Shown here piece by piece: positions 7,999-15,400 of a DNA stretch of 16,603 nt. The notes under the pieces are model-generated. The model did not search any database and had not been told where the DNA came from. It worked only from the letters and a program-made list of their open reading frames with translations. Each line of letters opens with the position of its first letter. Position 1 is the first letter of the stretch. Where the stretch lies: the NCBI GenBank assembly GCA_030753265.1, contig JASMCQ010000014.1:1-16603 (forward strand), given 5' to 3'. The position numbers and the translations under genes were made by a program. The DNA comes from Dehalococcoidia bacterium (lineage in GTDB: Bacteria; Chloroflexota; Dehalococcoidia; UBA3495).

Positions 7999-8037
7999 CG
8001 CGGCGTTCGCCGGGGGTGGACGCCGACGGACGCCGCG
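7999..8037. repeat. GC-rich inverted repeat downstream of the TPR gene
   Basis: CGCGGCGTTCG (7999-8009) pairs with CGGACGCCGCG (8027-8037), 11 positions with one G-U wobble, around a 17-nt loop. No T-run follows on the plus strand. First of three back-to-back palindromic structures between two convergent genes. Confidence 0.6.
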
Positions 8038-8039
8038 AA

Positions 8040-8055
8040 TAATGAGCGCTCATTA
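8040..8055. promoter_or_regulatory. perfect 16-bp palindrome, operator-like
   Basis: TAATGAGCGCTCATTA is a perfect palindrome with no spacer, so it is more likely a binding site for a dimeric DNA-binding protein than an RNA hairpin. Its form resembles operators of TetR-type repressors, which is only a resemblance. It lies between convergent genes, with no promoter recognised beside it. Confidence 0.45.
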
Positions 8056-8056
8056 G

Positions 8057-8086
8057 GTGAGGGGCTTGGCCCCTCACATTGCTTTT
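8057..8086 (+). terminator. hairpin terminator for the TPR lipoprotein gene
   Basis: GTGAGGGGC (8057-8065) and GCCCCTCAC (8069-8077) form a perfect 9-bp stem with loop TTG, followed by ATTGCTTTT (8078-8086). The T-tract is imperfect but the stem is strong and the place is right: 104 nt after the TPR stop and 31 nt before the end of the opposite-strand hydrolase. It may also slow transcription from the other direction. Confidence 0.65.
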
Positions 8087-8108
8087 AGGCCGGTAGGTGG
8101 ACGGAGGG

Positions 8109-8927
8109 TCAAGTTTTAAGGTCCAGGAACTCCCGCACCCGCTGTACGCACCATTCCGGGTGGATGGCGTTGATACCGTGGCCGAACCCTGGGTAGACTT
8201 CCAGGCGGCAGTTGGGTAGCTGTTCCGCCATAAAACGCTGTTGCTCCAAGGTGGAAGTGGGGGACTCCTCCCCTACCAGCAGTAGGACCGGGGCGGCGAC
8301 CTCTTTCAGGTGCGGGCTGAAGTCGAGGGTGTCCAGATGGGCCTGGAGCTTCAAGCCGATGACCGGAGAGGTTCGATCCATCTCGGCGATGTACCAGTCC
8401 ACCAGGCCCTGGGGCGCAACCCTCGTGTCCAGCCGCATGTCGATGGTCGAGGTGGACCAAGCTCCGATGCCCCGGCGCATCGTCTCGTCCCAGTCGCCGC
8501 CCGCCGAGAAGCGGCGGCGCAGGTAGGCGTGGGGCAGGCGGCAGGGCGTGTTGCACAGGACCAGCGCCCGGACCCGGTCCGGGTAAGCGTGGGCGAATTT
8601 CAAACCGATGATGCCGCCGAACGACTCCCCCACGAACACCACCCTTTCGATCCCGGCCTGGTCCAGGATACGCCGGACGTCATCGGCAAAGGTGTCCAGC
8701 GACGGCTCGTACTTGGCATCGTCCATGGCGGACCGGCCCATGCCCCGCATATCCGGGCGGAGAAGCTTAAACTCCCGGGCCAGCAACGGCACCCAGTTGT
8801 ACCAGAAACGCCCGTTCCGGGAGAAGCCGTGTTGAAGCAGCATGGCGGGAGCGGAGCGCCACGGGTCGGTGAAGTCGTCCTCGTAGTAATGTAGTTCCAC
8901 GTCGGGGCCAGCGGGAACAGTTAGCAT
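8109..8927 (-). CDS. alpha/beta-hydrolase fold enzyme
   Basis: Cytoplasmic alpha/beta hydrolase of the esterase/enol-lactonase type (272 residues from the preferred start). Numbered from the upstream GTG at 8936 (275 residues): oxyanion-hole segment QHGF (35-38), RPDMRGMGRS (60-69), nucleophile elbow GESFGG with S105, a lid region about 130-200 with several Trp and Arg residues, a probable acid residue in VGEESP (221-226), and catalytic H253 in GFGHG. The ATG at 8927 is preferred because GGGAGG lies 9 nt upstream of it but directly abuts the GTG at 8936. Third gene in order behind the GatC-like protein and amidase, 78 nt after the amidase stop, so probably in one operon; an ester or lactone product of the amidase pathway would fit, but the substrate is not known. 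No signal peptide. Confidence 0.93.
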   Translation of the reverse strand: MLTVPAGPDVELHYYEDDFTDPWRSAPAMLLQHGFSRNGRFWYNWVPLLAREFKLLRPDMRGMGRSAMDDAKYEPSLDTFADDVRRILDQAGIERVVFVGESFGGIIGLKFAHAYPDRVRALVLCNTPCRLPHAYLRRRFSAGGDWDETMRRGIGAWSTSTIDMRLDTRVAPQGLVDWYIAEMDRTSPVIGLKLQAHLDTLDFSPHLKEVAAPVLLLVGEESPTSTLEQQRFMAEQLPNCRLEVYPGFGHGINAIHPEWCVQRVREFLDLKT

Positions 8928-9005
8928 GGGATCCACCCTCCCGTTGAGATCGAAGGCTTGAGCACCAGCGTACTGAGGAGCCGGGTTTTCCAGGCACCGG
9001 CACGC

Positions 9006-10427
9006 CTATGCCGCCGGTGCCGTCCTCTCATGCCATGGGGTTGCCTGTTCGTAGGCTCGGGCGGCCCGGAGTAGGGTCTCTTCGGCGAAGGGACGGGCCC
9101 CCAACTGGAGCCCAATGGGCAGGTTGTCCGAGGTGAAGCCGCCGGGAATAGAGATGGCGGGCATCGCCGTGAGGGCGTAACACCCGGTGTAGGAGCGCCG
9201 GAAGAAGAACCGGGCCCGGACGTCCTCGGCATCTTGGAACGGGGCGCTGAGGACGGTATGCTTGGGCGCCGGGTACGGTGAGGTGGGGCACACCAGCACA
9301 TCCACCTGCTCCAGGGCCTCCATGAACTGGCGTCGCAGCAGCACTCGGGCCCTGGCGGCCCGGTTGTACACCTTGGCGGGCATCAGAGCCGCCGCTTGCA
9401 GCCGGGTCCTGGTGGCCCGGTCCAGCTCGCCGGGCCGGTCTCTCAGTATGTCGTCGCGAGCCCCGGCGCCTTCGGTATCCGCGATGCCAACGAAGATGGA
9501 CCCCGCCCATGGGACCATGGGAATCGACACCTCCCGTACCTGGGCTCCCAGGTCCCGGAAAACCTCCATCGACTTCTCAACGGCTTGCTTCACCTCGGGG
9601 TGCATGTCCTCGCTCTCGTGCAACTCGCGGATCAGGCCAATCCGCAGGTCCCGGACCCCGGCATCGAGGTTGGCGGTATAGTTGGGGACCGGCCTTCGGC
9701 TGGTGTAGGGGTCTTTGGGGTCAAACCCCGCGATCGCGCCGAGCACCAAGGCGCAGTCTTCAACTGTCTTGGCCATCGGAGCGGCGGAGTCCAAGAACCA
9801 GCACATTGGAGTCATACCGAAACGGCTCACCCGGGTGAAAGTGGGCCGCAGCCCCACGACGCCGCAATAGGCTGCCGGGCCCCGGCCGGAGCCGCCGGTG
9901 TCCTCGCCCACCGAGGCGGCGCACAGGTGGGCCGCCAGCGCCACCCCGGAACCGCTGCTGGACTCACCCGGCGTCCTCTCCAGGTCCCAGGGGTTTGCCG
10001 GGATGCCCCACGGTGGCCGTTCGGTGCCTCCCATGGCCAGTTCACTGAGGTTCAGCTTGCCCAACAGGATTGCACCGGCCTCTTTGATTTTGGCGATGAC
10101 CGTGCCGTCGTGGTCGGGTACGAAGTCGCGATAGACCAGGGAGCCGTTGGTGGTGAGGATATCCTTGGTCCAGAACTGGTCCTTTACCGCCATGGGAACG
10201 CCGAACAGGGGCCCAAGGGCGTCGCCCCGCGCTTGAGCCCGTTCCGCCTGGCGGGCGGCCTCCAGGGCTTCCTCTCGGCATACCGTGATGTACGCGGCCA
10301 GCCTTGAATCCAACCGGTCGATGCGCTCCAGGTAGGCTTGAACTGCCTCGACGGGTGAGACCTGCTTGGACCGGATGGCCGAGGCAGTCTCGGCCGCCGA
10401 GAGCATGGCGATCTCCTGACCGGTCAT
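9006..10427 (-). CDS. amidase signature family hydrolase (GatA-like)
   Basis: Amidase-signature enzyme of 473 residues that hydrolyses a carboxamide through a Ser-cisSer-Lys triad. Seen: K82 in MAVKDQF, cis-Ser S156 in TPGESSSGSGVALAA, and nucleophile S180 in EDTGGSGRGPA. The spacings of 74 and 24 residues are as expected for the family. GVVGLRPTFTRVSRFG follows. Two positions differ from the usual GatA pattern (GGSSGGS becomes GESSSGSG; GGSIRIP becomes GGSGRGP), which suggests a catabolic amidase rather than the tRNA amidotransferase subunit. AGGAG with a 5-nt spacer precedes the ATG at 10427. A small GatC-like gene lies 169 nt upstream and a hydrolase follows; this resembles small-partner/amidase pairs. 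A 21-bp inverted repeat (10477-10497) lies 50 nt upstream of the start. Substrate unknown. No signal peptide. Confidence 0.94.
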   Translation of the reverse strand: MTGQEIAMLSAAETASAIRSKQVSPVEAVQAYLERIDRLDSRLAAYITVCREEALEAARQAERAQARGDALGPLFGVPMAVKDQFWTKDILTTNGSLVYRDFVPDHDGTVIAKIKEAGAILLGKLNLSELAMGGTERPPWGIPANPWDLERTPGESSSGSGVALAAHLCAASVGEDTGGSGRGPAAYCGVVGLRPTFTRVSRFGMTPMCWFLDSAAPMAKTVEDCALVLGAIAGFDPKDPYTSRRPVPNYTANLDAGVRDLRIGLIRELHESEDMHPEVKQAVEKSMEVFRDLGAQVREVSIPMVPWAGSIFVGIADTEGAGARDDILRDRPGELDRATRTRLQAAALMPAKVYNRAARARVLLRRQFMEALEQVDVLVCPTSPYPAPKHTVLSAPFQDAEDVRARFFFRRSYTGCYALTAMPAISIPGGFTSDNLPIGLQLGARPFAEETLLRAARAYEQATPWHERTAPAA

Positions 10428-10476
10428 CCTTTCTCCTCTTGGGGTGCGTTCTGCTCTCGAGTTGTCTGGGGCGGAT

Positions 10477-10497
10477 GGTTAATCACGGTGATTAACC
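10477..10497. promoter_or_regulatory. 21-bp inverted repeat, probable operator in front of the amidase
   Basis: GGTTAATCAC (10477-10486) and GTGATTAACC (10488-10497) are perfect 10-bp inverted arms around a single G. The AT-rich core in otherwise GC-rich DNA and the tight symmetry point to a dimeric helix-turn-helix regulator. It lies 50 nt upstream of the amidase start and 100 nt after the GatC-like stop. No regulator gene is in the window, and no good minus-strand -35/-10 pair overlaps it. The gap around it also contains CTACCCGG twice on the plus strand (within 10506-10528). Confidence 0.65.
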
Positions 10498-10596
10498 GAT
10501 TCGGCTCTACCCGGCTTGCCCTACCCGGTTTTATGGAAACACCGGACCCGGCCGGCGTCATCTCGGAGGTTTCGGCGCCGGCGGTCCCGCACCTGC

Positions 10597-10779
10597 CTAC
10601 GGCTCCTCGGGAAATATGGCCACCGGCTGAATGCCGGATAGATCCAGCTCTTTGAGCTGCTCCAGCTCCTGCATCAGGCTGCCGAACCGGCTGGCCACCT
10701 CCGACACCTCTTCTTCCGCGATGGTGATCCCGGCCAGCCGCGCCAACTCCCGGACCCGGTCCTCATCGGACAATGCCAT
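10597..10779 (-). CDS. small GatC-like amidase partner protein
   Basis: A 60-residue protein starting MALSDEDRVRELARLAGI. It has the two-helix pattern of GatC: a first helix with RELARLAGI (10-19), then ITIAEEEVSEVASRFGSLMQELEQLKELD (18-46), and the DLSGIQPVAIFP strand (47-57) equivalent to the EGVEPT region of GatC. It stops there, about 35 residues short of full GatC, so it resembles the short GatC-type partners of catabolic amidases (AtzG-like). The ATG at 10779 is chosen over an in-frame start at 10962 because GGGAGG stands 5 nt before it and a promoter (10810-10838) would start transcription near 10803, inside the longer frame. First gene of the operon with the amidase and hydrolase. It probably stabilises or assembles the amidase; that is inference from the family. 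Confidence 0.8.
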   Translation of the reverse strand: MALSDEDRVRELARLAGITIAEEEVSEVASRFGSLMQELEQLKELDLSGIQPVAIFPEEP

Positions 10780-10809
10780 GGCGTCCTCCCCTCGGTTTGC
10801 CCGGACCTC

Positions 10810-10838
10810 AATATACCCTTGGCCCAACCACGTGTCCA
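10810..10838 (-). promoter_or_regulatory. sigma-70 promoter for the GatC-like/amidase/hydrolase operon
   Basis: Read on the minus strand, TGGACA (10838-10833) and TATATT (10815-10810) are separated by exactly 17 nt. Each hexamer has one mismatch to consensus. The predicted start, near 10803, leaves a short leader of about 24 nt carrying GGGAGG before the ATG at 10779. Confidence 0.75.
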
Positions 10839-10957
10839 GCCGCATACCGGCCGCAACACCCGCGGGCGAATTCCGGTGGCGATGCTGTTCGTCTATCTGA
10901 GCCAGGCAAGCAGCAATCGATCCCCGCGAGCACCGCCGGCGGCCTCGGGCCGAACGC

Positions 10958-10987
10958 TTCACACACTTGGACGGGTGATGCTATACT
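10958..10987 (+). promoter_or_regulatory. sigma-70 promoter for the zinc-ribbon kinase gene
   Basis: TTCACA (10958-10963) and TATACT (10982-10987), one mismatch each to consensus, are 18 nt apart. TG at 10979-10980 just before the -10 makes an extended -10 element (TGC-TATACT). The predicted start, near 10994, leaves a leader of about 128 nt. AGAGG (11108-11112) serves as ribosome-binding site for the ATG at 11122. The broken gene therefore still has intact start signals. Confidence 0.7.
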
Positions 10988-11121
10988 CGCCCACATCAGT
11001 GCTCAGCCGGGTGCCCGGAAACCTTCGAGCCGCCTCGTGTGGCTCCCAGGCGCCGTTTGCGGTTGGTTGAAGCCGCGGAGAATCCAAACTCTTGGGGCAT
11101 TGAAGGAAGAGGAAATCTCCG

Positions 11122-12198
11122 ATGCTCTGCCCGTCCTGCGGCCAGGAAAACCCTGAAGACTCGAAGTTCTGCGGCCAATGCGGCAGTTCCCTTGCCGCGG
11201 AGCATCCGTGTCCCACCTGCGGCCACCTCAATCCCCCGGACCTGCGATTTTGCCGAGGCTGCGGCACCTCCTGGGGTGCGGCTGACAAACCGGTTTCTTT
11301 TCCCGGCACTGAGCGCAGTGGGAAGGGCGCCATCCATCCCACATCCTTCGCCAACGGGCGCTACCAGGTCCGAGATTTTCTCGGTGAGGGTGGCAAGAAG
11401 AAAGTGTACCGGGCCCACGACGGCATCCTGGACCGCGATGTGGCCCTGGCGGTCATCAAGGCCGAAGGTTTGGATGAGACATCCAGGGCCCGCGTTATCA
11501 GGGAAGCCCAGGCAATGGGCCGTTTGGGCGACCACCCGAACATCCTCCAGATCCACGACCTGGGTGAAGAACAGGGCCAACCCTACCTGATCTTGCCGTT
11601 GATGCCGGGTGGTGCTGTCGACGGGCTTATTGGGGACGCTCCCGATCACCGCATCGGCCTGGAGCGGGCGCTGTCCATCGCCAAAGGACTGTGCGGCGGC
11701 CTGGGGTTTGCCCATTCCCGGGGAGTCGTCCATCGGGACCTGAAGCCGGGGAACATTTGGCTGACGGCAGACGGTACCGCCAAGATCGGCGATTTCGGCC
11801 TGGCGGTGGTGCTGGACTACTCCCGCATCACCACTGAGGGCATGATGGTGGGCACGGTGGCGTACATGCCGCCGGAGCAGGCCATGGGCGGCGAAGTGAC
11901 CCCGCAGTCCGACCTGTACTCGCTGGGGGCCATGCTGTACGAGATGATTACCGGGAGGCCGCCGTTCCTTGGAGATGATCCGGTGGCCATCATTGGCCAG
12001 CACATCAACACGCCCCCGGTGGCCCCCACTTGGCATAATGGACAATGCCCGCGTCCCTTTGAAGCGTTGATTCTCCGGCTCTTGGCCAAAGACCCATCGG
12101 ACCGGCCGGGGTCGGCCGCTGACGTGCTCGCAGCCCTGGAGGGGATTGATCTGGGGGCAGATGTAGGGGCCACAGTATGCGGCGCCCCTACAAGATGA
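11122..12198 (+). CDS. double zinc ribbon-Ser/Thr protein kinase (N-terminal piece of the broken gene)
   Basis: A 358-residue open frame. Two CxxC zinc ribbons (C3/C6/C17/C20 and C30/C33/C44/C47) precede a Hanks-type kinase domain (about 81-340). Seen: HRDLKPGN (204-211), DFG (224-226), the MPPEQ activation-segment end (249-253), and SDLYSLGAMLYEMITG (263-278). Two odd points: the glycine loop reads GEGGKKKV (88-95) rather than GxGxxGxV, and the strand-3 lysine is not in the usual VAxK place (VALAVIK, K113, two residues late). I recall close relatives sharing these, so they may be a family trait rather than decay. The frame ends at 12198 inside a palindromic insertion region; the last ten or so residues are not native. 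It may be expressed alone as a soluble kinase. Confidence 0.85.
   Translation: MLCPSCGQENPEDSKFCGQCGSSLAAEHPCPTCGHLNPPDLRFCRGCGTSWGAADKPVSFPGTERSGKGAIHPTSFANGRYQVRDFLGEGGKKKVYRAHDGILDRDVALAVIKAEGLDETSRARVIREAQAMGRLGDHPNILQIHDLGEEQGQPYLILPLMPGGAVDGLIGDAPDHRIGLERALSIAKGLCGGLGFAHSRGVVHRDLKPGNIWLTADGTAKIGDFGLAVVLDYSRITTEGMMVGTVAYMPPEQAMGGEVTPQSDLYSLGAMLYEMITGRPPFLGDDPVAIIGQHINTPPVAPTWHNGQCPRPFEALILRLLAKDPSDRPGSAADVLAALEGIDLGADVGATVCGAPTR
12159..12197. mobile_element. palindromic mini-element inserted in the kinase-ATPase linker
   Basis: TGTAGGGGC (12162-12170) and GCCCCTACA (12184-12192) are perfect 9-bp inverted arms around a 13-nt loop. AGATG occurs directly on both sides (12159-12163 and 12193-12197), consistent with a target duplication. 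Deleting one 34-bp unit leaves CTG GGG GCA GAT GAC ACC CAC, which joins the kinase frame to the downstream frame (LGADDTHALDRLAGGVFVGRQ) without a break. Arms of the GTAGGGGC type belong to short palindromic repeats that I recall as scattered in many bacterial genomes. I found no second full copy in this window. Confidence 0.7.
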
Positions 12199-12444
12199 CA
12201 CCCACGCTCTGGACCGCCTGGCCGGGGGCGTTTTCGTGGGACGGCAGCAGGAGATGGGTGAGCTGAAGGCGGCCCTGGAAGACGCGTTGTCGGGCCGGGG
12301 GCGGCTGGTGATGCTGGTGGGGGAGCCGGGCATCGGCAAGACCGCACGGCCCAGGAGCTGGCCACCAATGCTGGACTGCGCGGCGCCCAGGTGCTGTGGG
12401 GCCGCTGCTACGAGGAGGCGGGAACGCCTCCCTACTGGCCCTGA
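12199..12444 (+). pseudogene. P-loop segment of the AAA ATPase, split over two frames
   Basis: In frame 2 the sequence reads DDTHALDRLAGGVFVGRQ, then QEMGELKAALEDALSGRG, then LVMLVGEPGIGKT, with Walker A encoded around 12323-12342. From about 12343 the sensible reading moves to frame 1 and continues AQELATNAGLRGAQVLWGR, then CYEEAGTPPYWP, ending at the TGA at 12442-12444. The shift is explained by one lost C (ACCGC for ACCCGC). The Walker A motif is thus cut off from the rest of the ATPase. A GTG at 12236 opens a frame to 12502, but its C-terminal half is nonsense-like (Arg/Pro/Cys rich) and it has no clear ribosome-binding site. Confidence 0.75.
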
Positions 12445-15400
12445 GTGCAGGCGATTCGGTCCTACGTCCGGGACCGGGATCCGGAGCAGGTGCGGTCGGT
12501 GATGGGGTCTGGGGCAGCCAACATCGCCGAGATAGTTTCAGACGTAAGTGAGCGGCTGCCGGGCTTGGGGAGGCCACCAGCCCTGGAGCCGGACCAGGGA
12601 CGGTTTCGCTTGTTCGACTCCATTGCGGCTTTCTTGAAGACCGCGAGCCAGCGGCAGCCATTGGTCCTGATGCTGGACGACCTGCATTGGGCCGACAAGC
12701 CCTCTTTGCTATTGCTGGAGTTCCTGGCTCGTGAATTGGCTGGAGCCCGGCTGCTGGTGATCGGCACCTACCGGGACATGGAGCTTAATCGCCAGCACCC
12801 GCTGGCTGAGACCCTGGGCGGGCTGAACCGGGAGCGGCTATTCCAACGAGTGCTGCTGCGGGGCTTGGCTCAGCAGGATGTGGGGCGCTTTATCGAGATA
12901 GCTGCCGGGATCACGCCTCCCGGAGGCTTGGTGGAGGCGGTGCACGCCCACACCGAGAGCAACCCCTTGTTCGTGACCGAGGTGGTCCGGCTGTTGGTCC
13001 AGGAAGGAGAGCTTACGCCGGAGCGGTTGGGCAAGAGGGGGTCGTGGCGCTTTCGGATACCCGAAGGGGTGCGGGAGGTGATCGGGCGGCGGCTCAACCG
13101 GCTATCCCAAAGGTGCAACGAGACTCTGACCATTGCCTCGGTTATCGGCCGGCAGTTCGAATTCAGGCAGCTGGCGCCCCTGGTCGAGGATATGTCTGAC
13201 GACCGCCTTTTGGGAGTGCTGGAGGAGGCGCTGGGGGCGCGAGTGATTGAGGAGCCTCCCCAGACCGTCGGCCGCTACCAGTTCACCCACGCCCTGGTCC
13301 AGGATACTCTGGCCCAAGAGTTGTCCACCACCCGGCGGGTGCGGCTCCACGCCCGCATTGCCCAAGCCCTGGAGGAGCTGTACGGCGAGGATGCGGGGGT
13401 CCACGCTGGGGAGTTGGCCCGGCACTTTGCCGAGGCCCAGACGGTGCTGGGCACTGAAAAGCTGGTGCGATACTCCCTGCTGGCCGGGGAGCGCGCGTTG
13501 GCTGCCTTTGCCTACGAGAGGGCGCTGGGGCACTTCCAGCGGGCGCTGGCCGCCAAGGAAGGGCAGCCTGTTGACGCCGAGACGGCGGCACTGCTGGTTG
13601 GTCTCGGCCGTTCCCAGATGGCGCTTCTGGACGATGAAGCATACTCCACCCTCCGCCGGGCTTTGGACTACTATGCTGATTCCGGAGACTTGGAACAGGT
13701 AGTGGCCATCGCGGAGTTCCCGGACTATGGGGCAGCGAGGCGTATCGGACTGGGGCAACTCGTCGCTCGGGCTCTACCTCTCGTCCCGGCGGATTCGTTG
13801 CAGTCAGGCCGGCTGCTGTCACGCTATGGGCAATTCATCGGCTTGCAAGATGCCGCCTTCGACGAAGCCCTTGACGCACTGAACCAGGCCATCGTCATCT
13901 CACGACGTGAAGGAGATGAGGCCCTGGAGTTGCAAAGTTTGGTAGCGCTCGCTTCCGTGTACTCCAATCACATGCGATATGACGAAGCCCTGGATAGCGG
14001 CCTCCAGGCGATCGAGTTGACCAAGCGTGTACCCGATCCCCGTTCGGAGGTGTCTGCCCTTTACTTCGTGGTAACCTGCCTGATCGAAAAAGGTGAGTTG
14101 GAGGCGGCCAAGCGCCATGCGTCGGAGATGCTGCCGCCGGCAGAACAGTTGCGTGACCGGTTCTGGCTGGAGGGCGCTTTTGGGAAGAACGCGATGACGT
14201 TGCGTCTCGCCGGAGAGTGGGAGATGGCGCGGTCGTTTAGCCAACGCACTTTGGAGATAGGGTCACGTCCTTTCCATTCGTGGGTTGAACTAGCTCTGAT
14301 TGAACACGAAACAGGGGACCATCATCAGGGCAACCTCCACTTGGATTTGCTGTCAAAGGCTTCTGATGAAGCGAGAGAATCCGCATTCATGAATACATCC
14401 GTTTCCGGCCGTATGGCGTTGATAGCGCCATTAGTCGGCAGGATTACCGGGGTAGTGGGTCATTTAGAGTCCGCCAAGAATGCTGCTGAGCGTGTTCTGG
14501 GATATGCCCAGGCCACTCCACTCGCAGCCGGGTACTCTAACGCTGGTCTGGCCATGATAGCGGTTCTATCGGGTGACGCCGATTTGGCCGGGAAGCAATA
14601 CGCCGCGATCAAACCATGGCGGCACACATTCTCGCTTTTCGTGATTTCCGCTGACCGTCTCTTGGGCCTGTTGGCTCAGATCATGGGGAAGCTCGATCAG
14701 GCGATCATCCACTTCGACGACGCCTTGATCTTCTGCCGTAAAGGGGGTTACCGGCCCGAGCTGGCCTGGACCTGCTGTGACTATGCCGACGTGCTAAGAG
14801 TCCGCGATACGGAGGGTGACCGCGCCAAAGCCATCGCTCTGCTAGACGAGTCCCTGGCCATCTCCAGCAACCTGGGCATGCGGCCCTTGATGGAACGAGT
14901 CCTGGCTCGCAAGCTGGAGCTACAAGGTGTAGCATCGGTGGACATCAGGACTTCCATTGACGCGGTGGCCTTAGCAGTATCCATAGAACGACCCGACCTG
15001 CGCCACCATTCGGCCCCTGACGGCACCGTCACCATCCTGTTCAGCGATATTGAAGGCTTCACCCCCCATGACCGAGCGGCTGGGAGATCAGCGGGCGCAA
15101 CAGGTGCTGCGGGAGCACAACGCCATCGTCCGGCACCAGGTGGCGGCCCACCGGGGGTTCGAGGCGAAGTCCCTGGGCGACGGCTTCATGCTGGCTTTCT
15201 CATCAGCCCGCCGTGCTTTGCAATGCTCAATCGCCATCCAGCAGGCCTTTGCCGCCCACAATCGAGAGCACCCGGATGGGCTCGTGATGGTCCGCATTGG
15301 AATGCACACCGGGGAGTTCGTCCGGGAAATGGAGGACTTCTTTGGCAAGAACGTAATCCTGGCGTCGCGCATCGCGGACCAGGCCCGAGGCGGGGAGATC

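Larger units (their letters stand above)
10780..11121. other. divergent intergenic region with a promoter for each side
   Basis: A 342-nt gap between the minus-strand amidase operon and the plus-strand signalling gene. It holds the minus promoter at 10810-10838 and the plus promoter at 10958-10987, about 120 bp apart and pointing away from each other. The longer frames crossing it on both strands lack ribosome-binding sites and have no recognisable protein features. I see no repeat or RNA gene here. Confidence 0.6.

Noticed and set aside
8310..8894. 194-residue plus-strand frame opposite the alpha/beta hydrolase
   Set aside because: Reading opposite a certain gene; composition (Val, Gly, His, Pro) is typical of antisense shadow frames in GC-rich DNA.
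9396..10307. 303-residue plus-strand frame opposite the amidase
   Set aside because: Shadow of the amidase frame: no ribosome-binding site or recognisable domain. The amidase triad on the other strand is unambiguous.
10780..10962. N-terminal extension of the GatC-like protein to residue 121
   Set aside because: The extension is Arg/Gly-rich with no family match, contains the probable promoter, and a much better ribosome-binding site precedes the internal ATG at 10779.
12160..12200. Programmed ribosomal frameshift between kinase and ATPase
   Set aside because: A hairpin is present, but no slippery heptamer precedes it at the proper distance. The 34-bp repeat with restored frame on deletion explains the data better, and further lesions lie downstream.
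10996..12339. 447-residue minus-strand frame opposite the kinase
   Set aside because: Antisense to the zinc-ribbon/kinase motifs; no domain signs and no start signals.
12442..12444. TGA read as tryptophan (recoding) in the ATPase
   Set aside because: The window's other genes use TGG for Trp and TGA as a true stop (for example CoA-transferase 2, pyrG, rho and transaldolase), and other lesions occur in the same gene, so a nonsense mutation is simpler.
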